Of a stretch of 9,705 nt of DNA, positions 6,071 to 9,705 are shown piece by piece; position 1 is the first letter of the stretch, and each line of letters opens with the position of its first letter. The position numbers and the translations under genes were made by a program. The notes under the pieces were generated by a model. That model saw nothing but the letters and a program-made list of their open reading frames with translations, made no database searches and had not been told where the DNA came from. This stretch comes from DASUZD01 sp036377055 (GTDB lineage: Bacteria; Actinomycetota; Thermoleophilia; Gaiellales; Gaiellaceae): positions 1 through 9,705 of the forward strand of contig DASUZD010000107.1 in the NCBI GenBank assembly GCA_036377055.1, in the 5' to 3' direction.

Positions 6071-6891
6071 CGGGCGGGCGCGCGAACGGCGTACTGCGGT
6101 GCTCCGCTTGAACGTCCAGCCGGATCGACCACACGAAGAGTGATGGTGATCCAGCCCGTGCCGAAGAGCTTCAGGCCCAGGTTCCAGCTCGTCCTGTAGT
6201 CGCGGCACAGGGTTCCGCCCAGCTCGCGGATCGGCTTGCCGCCCACGAGGCGGCGGCTGAACTTGCTCTCGGCGACAAGCCTTCCCGACACCCGGCGCCT
6301 CTGAGTCACGAAGAGCCGCAGCGGCGTCCCGCCTTCGCAGATCCGGAAGCGAGCGGCGACGACGACCTGCGTCTTGCTCTTTCGGACGAGCCTGACGCGG
6401 TCATGGCCGCCCCTGAAGTACGGAGGCCCGGTGGCCGCTGGCGGCGGTGGAGGAGGAGGCTGCGGTGGAGGTGGGGGCGATGGCGCTGGGCCGGAGCCGG
6501 CGGTCGCCGTCCAGGTGAACGTCGCAGTCGTCCCGCAGGGCGACGGGGCGTTTCGGAACGCGAGCGTTCCCTGGGCAACGCCAGCACGCGGGAACGAACC
6601 GGTGAAGACGAATTCCCCCGACTTCGCGAACTCATGGTTCACGATCGGAATCCCGGCGAACTCGGGCGCTGTCGCGGCGAAGCAGGTCCCGCCGCCCGCG
6701 ATCGGGATCATGAAGACGCCGTACGACGTGACGCGGGTGCCGTCGGCCGACACTGTGAACTGGACGGTGCCGCCGCCCGAATGGGTTCCCCTGTACGTCG
6801 CCCCCGGGATGTGGTTCGCATCGGCCGGCGCAGCCGCTAGCCATCCAACCACCGCAAGGATGACCGCAATCGACAGGCGCCTGCACCGCAT
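6067..6891 (-). CDS. Secreted two-domain protein with poly-proline linker, unknown function
   Basis: A 274-residue exported protein. Residues 1-25 are a good signal peptide (MRCRR, a hydrophobic core, then PADA with cleavage before NH). The first domain (about 26-137) is strand-rich: ATYRGTHSGGGTVQFTVSADGTRV and a TFTWTATA end, with two cysteines that could pair. A linker of about 30 residues with proline runs (PPPPPQPPPPPPP) follows. The second domain (about 168-274) is basic and strand-rich, ending WITITLRVVDPAGRSS. It also holds two cysteines (FRICEGG, TLCRDY) and looks like an Ig-like or fibronectin-like fold. I choose ATG 6891 because it places the signal peptide normally; in-frame GTG 6906 and TTG 6933 would add a poor leader. 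No catalytic motif is visible. It lies 44 nt after the ligase stop on the same strand and is convergent with the sigma factor, with overlapping stop codons. Confidence 0.75.
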   Translation of the reverse strand: MRCRRLSIAVILAVVGWLAAAPADANHIPGATYRGTHSGGGTVQFTVSADGTRVTSYGVFMIPIAGGGTCFAATAPEFAGIPIVNHEFAKSGEFVFTGSFPRAGVAQGTLAFRNAPSPCGTTATFTWTATAGSGPAPSPPPPPQPPPPPPPAATGPPYFRGGHDRVRLVRKSKTQVVVAARFRICEGGTPLRLFVTQRRRVSGRLVAESKFSRRLVGGKPIRELGGTLCRDYRTSWNLGLKLFGTGWITITLRVVDPAGRSSGAPQYAVRAPAR

Positions 6892-6935
6892 CGTGCTCTT
6901 TGACACGATCCCACGCGGCGGGCGTTCACGCAACC

Positions 6936-8447
6936 CTAGATTCTCGTTGGCAGCAGCGCGCGCAGATCGTCGATCGTGTCGGCTTCGGCGGCGTCCTTGT
7001 CAGGCCGGTAACGCTTCACCCGCGCGAAGCGCAGCGCGACGCCGCCCGGGTAGCGCGTCGACGACTGGACGCCGTCCAGCGCGATCTCGACGACCAGCTC
7101 GGGCCGGACGAAGACGGCGATGCCTCGCCGGCTGGACTCGTGCGCGAGCAGCTCCTTCGTCTGCCACGCGAGCAGCTCGTCGGTGAGACCCTTGAAGCAC
7201 TTGCCGACCATCACGAACTCGCCGGTGCGCGGGTCGCGGGCGCCGAGGTGGAGGTTCGAGAGCCAGCCCTGCCGGTGCCCGTGGCCCCACTCGGCGCCGA
7301 GCACCACGAGGTCGTACGTCCGCACCGGCTTCACCTTCCGCCAGGACTTGCCGCGGCGGCCGGCGGCGTAGAGCGACTCCGCGTCCTTGACGACGACGCC
7401 CTCGTGGCCGGCGCGCAGCGACTCGTCGAGGACGCGTTGCGCCTCCTCCGGCTCGGAAGTAAGCACCCCCGGGATCCTGAGCTGAGGCGCGACCGCCTCG
7501 AGCCTCGCCGTCCGTTCGTGCAGCGGCGTGTCGAGCAGGTCCTCGCCCTCGAGGTGGAGGACGTCGAAGAGGAACGTCGCGATCCCTTCGGGCCGCGCCT
7601 CGCTGTCGATCCGCGCGACCGTGTCCTGGAACGCGGCCGGGCCGTCGTCGCCCATCCACAGCGCCTCACCGTCGAGCACGGCCTGCTGCACCGGCAGGCC
7701 GCGCACCGCCTTGACGATTCCCGGCAGCGCGTGCGTGATGTCGTTCAGGTTGCGCGTGTAGATGCGCACCTCGTCGCCGCGGCGGTGGATCTGGATCCGG
7801 ATGCCGTCGAGCTTCCACTCGACCGACGCGCGCTCGAAGCTCCCAACTGCTTCGGCCACGCTCTCGGCGGTCGAGGCCAGCATCGGGAACACCGGCCGGA
7901 AGAGCTCGAAGCCGACAGCGCGGAGGCCTCCTTCGCCTTCGCGCATCGCGAGCTCGGCCGTTCGCGGCAGGTCGCCGGAGAGCATCAGCGCGCGCCGCAC
8001 GAGCTCGGCCGGAACCTCCGCCGCCTTGGCTATCGCGTCGGCCATCAGCCCCGCCAGCGCTCCCTGCCTCAGCTCGGCGGTGAAGAGCCGCCTGACGAAG
8101 TGGGCCTCGTCCCCGGTCGCCTTCGCGAGAAGCTCCTCGAGAAGCTGCCGTCGCCGTCCCGCTGACCCGCTTCCCGTTGACGACTGAATCTCGTCGATCG
8201 CTGCGTCGAGGTCGCCGATCGTCACCGAGGCGGTCGCGGATGGAGCCTGATCGAGCCGATAGATCGTCGAGTAGCCGACGCCGACGCGGCCCTGGCGAGG
8301 CGCGCCCGAGAGGAAGCCGGCCGCGATCGCGACCTCGGCCGGCTCGAGGCTGCGCAGAAGCTCCGCCAGGGTCGCGATCTTCTGCGAGCGCGAGCTCGTC
8401 TCCGCGACGCGCTGCGAGGCGCCGACCAGGTCCGCGAGCAGAGTCAA
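6936..8447 (-). CDS. ATP-dependent DNA ligase
   Basis: A 503-residue ligase that seals nicks through an enzyme-AMP intermediate. The N-terminal DNA-binding domain spans about residues 1-175 (LLADLVGASQRVAET, LLEELLAKATGDEAHFVRRL). The adenylation domain carries motif I EWKLDGIR with catalytic K212, LDGEALW (E261), FLFDVLHLEG, motif IV EGVVVKD (K354) and motif V WRKVKP (K371, K373). An OB-fold domain follows (about 380-503, including the end of motif V). Length and layout fit the actinobacterial LigB-like class of about 500-510 residues. The start is TTG 8447, which overlaps the TGA stop of dinB as TTGA. The domain begins there exactly as in relatives, and the frame upstream is arginine-rich shadow of dinB. 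No strong Shine-Dalgarno is seen, so translation probably depends on dinB. This is an accessory repair ligase rather than the essential NAD-dependent one (family knowledge). I leave the symbol blank because LigB and LigC naming needs a tree. Confidence 0.92.
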   Translation of the reverse strand: MTLLADLVGASQRVAETSSRSQKIATLAELLRSLEPAEVAIAAGFLSGAPRQGRVGVGYSTIYRLDQAPSATASVTIGDLDAAIDEIQSSTGSGSAGRRRQLLEELLAKATGDEAHFVRRLFTAELRQGALAGLMADAIAKAAEVPAELVRRALMLSGDLPRTAELAMREGEGGLRAVGFELFRPVFPMLASTAESVAEAVGSFERASVEWKLDGIRIQIHRRGDEVRIYTRNLNDITHALPGIVKAVRGLPVQQAVLDGEALWMGDDGPAAFQDTVARIDSEARPEGIATFLFDVLHLEGEDLLDTPLHERTARLEAVAPQLRIPGVLTSEPEEAQRVLDESLRAGHEGVVVKDAESLYAAGRRGKSWRKVKPVRTYDLVVLGAEWGHGHRQGWLSNLHLGARDPRTGEFVMVGKCFKGLTDELLAWQTKELLAHESSRRGIAVFVRPELVVEIALDGVQSSTRYPGGVALRFARVKRYRPDKDAAEADTIDDLRALLPTRI

Positions 8448-9634
8448 TCCGGCAGCAACGGGATCGTCAGCCCGCTCGCGCGGCCGAGGAGGACGGCGCG
8501 GGTGATGGCGTCGAGCCCGAACCGCTCGCGGATCTCGTCGATCGCGAGGTCGAGCGCGAGCCCGCTGCGTCGATCGAACGGCAGGACGAGCTGGGACGGA
8601 AGGTCGTTGTCGAGGTTCGCGACGGCCACGCCGACGAGGGTAAGGCCTCGGCGCTCGATCATGGGCATCGCCGTCGCCAGCAGCGCTCGCGAGGTGTCGA
8701 GGACGCAGCGGGACTCGGCGGTCGGCGCGCCGAGCGTGAACGAGCGAGTCGCGCGCGAGAAGTCGCTGAACCGGAGCCGCAGGACGATCGTCCGGCCGAC
8801 GCGGTGGGCGGCACGCATCCGGCGCGTGACGCGGTCGACGAGGCCGACCAGCACCGCGTCCACCTCCTCGGGCGTCCTCCGCGAGCGGCCGAGCGCGCAC
8901 TGCGAGCCGATCGAGCGGCGGCGGCGACGCGGCTGGACGGGCCGAGGATCGCGGTTGCGCGAGAGCGCGTGCAGCTGGCGGCCGGTCGCCTGCCCGAGCA
9001 TCGCGACGAGCGCGCTCTCCGAGAGGCCCGCGACCTCGCCGACCGTCGCGATCCCGAGCCGGTGCAGCTTGTCGGCGGTGACGTCCCCGACGCCCCAGAG
9101 GCGCTCGACCGGAAGCGCGTGCAGGAACGTCAGCTCGCGCTCGGGCGGGACGACGAGCAGGCCGTCGGGCTTCGCCACACCGCTCGCGACCTTCGCGAGG
9201 AACTTCGTCCTCGCGACGCCGATCGTGACCGGCAGGCCGACGCGCGCCCTCACCTCGCGCTTCAACCGCACCGCGATCTCGGTCGGGCTGCCCGCGATCC
9301 TCCTCATCCCGCGCACGTCGAGGAACGCCTCGTCGATCGAGAGCCCCTCGACGAGCGGCGACGTGTCGTCGAACACGCGGTACAGCGCCTTGCTCGCGTC
9401 GGCGTAGGCGGACATGCGCGGCGAGACGACGACGGCGTGCGGGCAGAGCCGGCGCGCGACCCCGCCATCCATCGCGGTGCGGACGCCGTACGCCTTCGCC
9501 TCGTAGCTCGCGGCGAGGACCACCCCGCCTCCGACGATCACGGGCCGGCCGCGGAGGCGGGGATCGTCGCGCTGCTCGACGGACGCAAAGAAAGCGTCGA
9601 GGTCGGCGTGGAGTATGGTCGCCGCTGCCGACAC
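8444..9634 (-). CDS. dinB: DNA polymerase IV (Y-family translesion polymerase)
   Basis: A Y-family polymerase that copies past damaged bases, with low fidelity and no proofreading. From GTG 9634 it is 396 residues. Catalytic acidic residues are intact: HADLDAFFASVE (D11, with F16 at the steric-gate position) and GLSIDEAFLDV (D101, E102). The palm and fingers also show ASYEAKAYGVRTAM and GVARTKFLAKVAS, followed by thumb helix-hairpin-helix motifs (LPVERLWGVGDVTADKLHRLGIATVGEVAGL). The little-finger domain ends near RSFTLG and is followed by a sliding-clamp motif, QLVLPF. A further roughly 40 residues (LDLAIDEIRERFGLDAITRAVLLG) are usual in actinobacterial homologues. An in-frame GTG at 9640 lies inside the LexA box, so I prefer GTG 9634. 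With the -10 at 9646-9641 this could be a leaderless start. It overlaps the ligase gene by 4 nt. Confidence 0.93.
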   Translation of the reverse strand: MSAAATILHADLDAFFASVEQRDDPRLRGRPVIVGGGVVLAASYEAKAYGVRTAMDGGVARRLCPHAVVVSPRMSAYADASKALYRVFDDTSPLVEGLSIDEAFLDVRGMRRIAGSPTEIAVRLKREVRARVGLPVTIGVARTKFLAKVASGVAKPDGLLVVPPERELTFLHALPVERLWGVGDVTADKLHRLGIATVGEVAGLSESALVAMLGQATGRQLHALSRNRDPRPVQPRRRRRSIGSQCALGRSRRTPEEVDAVLVGLVDRVTRRMRAAHRVGRTIVLRLRFSDFSRATRSFTLGAPTAESRCVLDTSRALLATAMPMIERRGLTLVGVAVANLDNDLPSQLVLPFDRRSGLALDLAIDEIRERFGLDAITRAVLLGRASGLTIPLLPD

Positions 9635-9647
9635 GAACACATGTTCG
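9634..9647. promoter_or_regulatory. LexA (SOS) box at the dinB start
   Basis: CGAACACATGTTCG at 9634-9647 matches the Gram-positive/actinobacterial LexA consensus CGAAC-RNRY-GTTYG at every position. It has 5-bp arms and a 4-bp centre. It lies at the 5' end of dinB and overlaps the predicted -10. Binding there should block transcription of dinB and the coupled ligase until LexA is cleaved after DNA damage. Confidence 0.85.
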
Positions 9648-9669
9648 CAGGCCGCGCTGCAGCTGCCAA
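9641..9669 (-). promoter_or_regulatory. Candidate dinB-ligase promoter
   Basis: On the minus strand TTGGCA (9669-9664) is followed after 17 nt by GAACAT (9646-9641). The -35 is five of six; the -10 keeps the important A2, A5 and T6. A start 7 nt further on falls at 9634, the first base of GTG, predicting a leaderless mRNA. The -10 lies inside the LexA box. Confidence 0.5.
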
Positions 9670-9705
9670 GCGACGCGAGGTTCGCTAGCGCTCTGCGGCA
9701 GGCAC

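Noticed and set aside
6424..6489. Simple repeat rich in GGAGGN as a possible structured DNA or regulatory element
   Set aside because: It is explained as the coding DNA of the poly-proline linker of the secreted protein on the other strand.
6900..8165. 421-codon plus-strand frame opposite the ligase
   Set aside because: Antisense to the ligase motifs I, IV and V; no recognisable domain or ribosome site.
8448..8900. N-terminal extension of the ligase by 151 codons
   Set aside because: This part is an arginine/proline-rich shadow of dinB. Ligase similarity begins at TTG 8447, which overlaps the dinB stop.
8177..9688. 503-codon open frame on the plus strand across dinB and the ligase start
   Set aside because: It is antisense to two genes with intact catalytic motifs. 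Its composition is arginine/aspartate/alanine-rich without domains, as expected for a shadow frame in GC-rich DNA.

Overview
The window is GC-rich, with long antisense shadow frames, GTG and TTG starts and very tight gene packing. Together with the gene families present (an ATP-dependent ligase paired with a DinB polymerase, an ECF42-type sigma factor, PPGQAKK-repeat proteins, LVIVD propellers), this suggests a high-GC actinobacterium, possibly of the Thermoleophilia type. The lineage is an inference from style and gene content. I see no rRNA, tRNA, CRISPR, IS element or phage gene.

Layout, left to right. (1) The 3' part of a membrane-anchored SpoIIE/PP2C-type phosphatase (2-1585, +), open at the left edge, with PPGQAKK repeats and a very basic Ala/Arg tail before its single membrane helix. 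(2) Convergent to it, with the two stop codons directly abutting, a secreted LVIVD-repeat beta-propeller protein (1586-2962, -). (3) A broken propeller gene (3039-3409, -) with a visible frameshift, followed by a strong hairpin (3451-3480). (4) A regulatory block: a DUF4242 gene (3495-3791, -) divergent from a TetR regulator (3871-4476, +). They are separated by a perfect 19-bp inverted repeat that sits inside a near-consensus promoter for the DUF4242 gene. After tetR come a DGPF/YCII-domain protein (4548-4907, +) and an ECF42-type sigma factor with a TPR-like C-terminal extension (4901-6070, +), overlapping by 7 nt. (5) Convergent to the sigma factor, again with overlapping stop codons, a secreted two-domain protein with a poly-proline linker (6067-6891, -). 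(6) A repair unit on the minus strand: dinB/Pol IV (9634 down to 8444) and an ATP-dependent DNA ligase (8447 down to 6936). They overlap by 4 nt, and dinB begins at a perfect 14-bp LexA (SOS) box.

Two modules stand out. The first is TetR/DUF4242/DGPF/ECF42. It looks like a two-layer regulatory circuit in which the repressor controls the DUF4242 gene, and probably itself, while the sigma factor probably acts on the DGPF gene next to it. The second is dinB-ligase, which reads as a two-gene DNA-damage operon under LexA control. The third minus-strand gene (secreted protein) lies 44 nt downstream of the ligase and may be carried on the same transcript.
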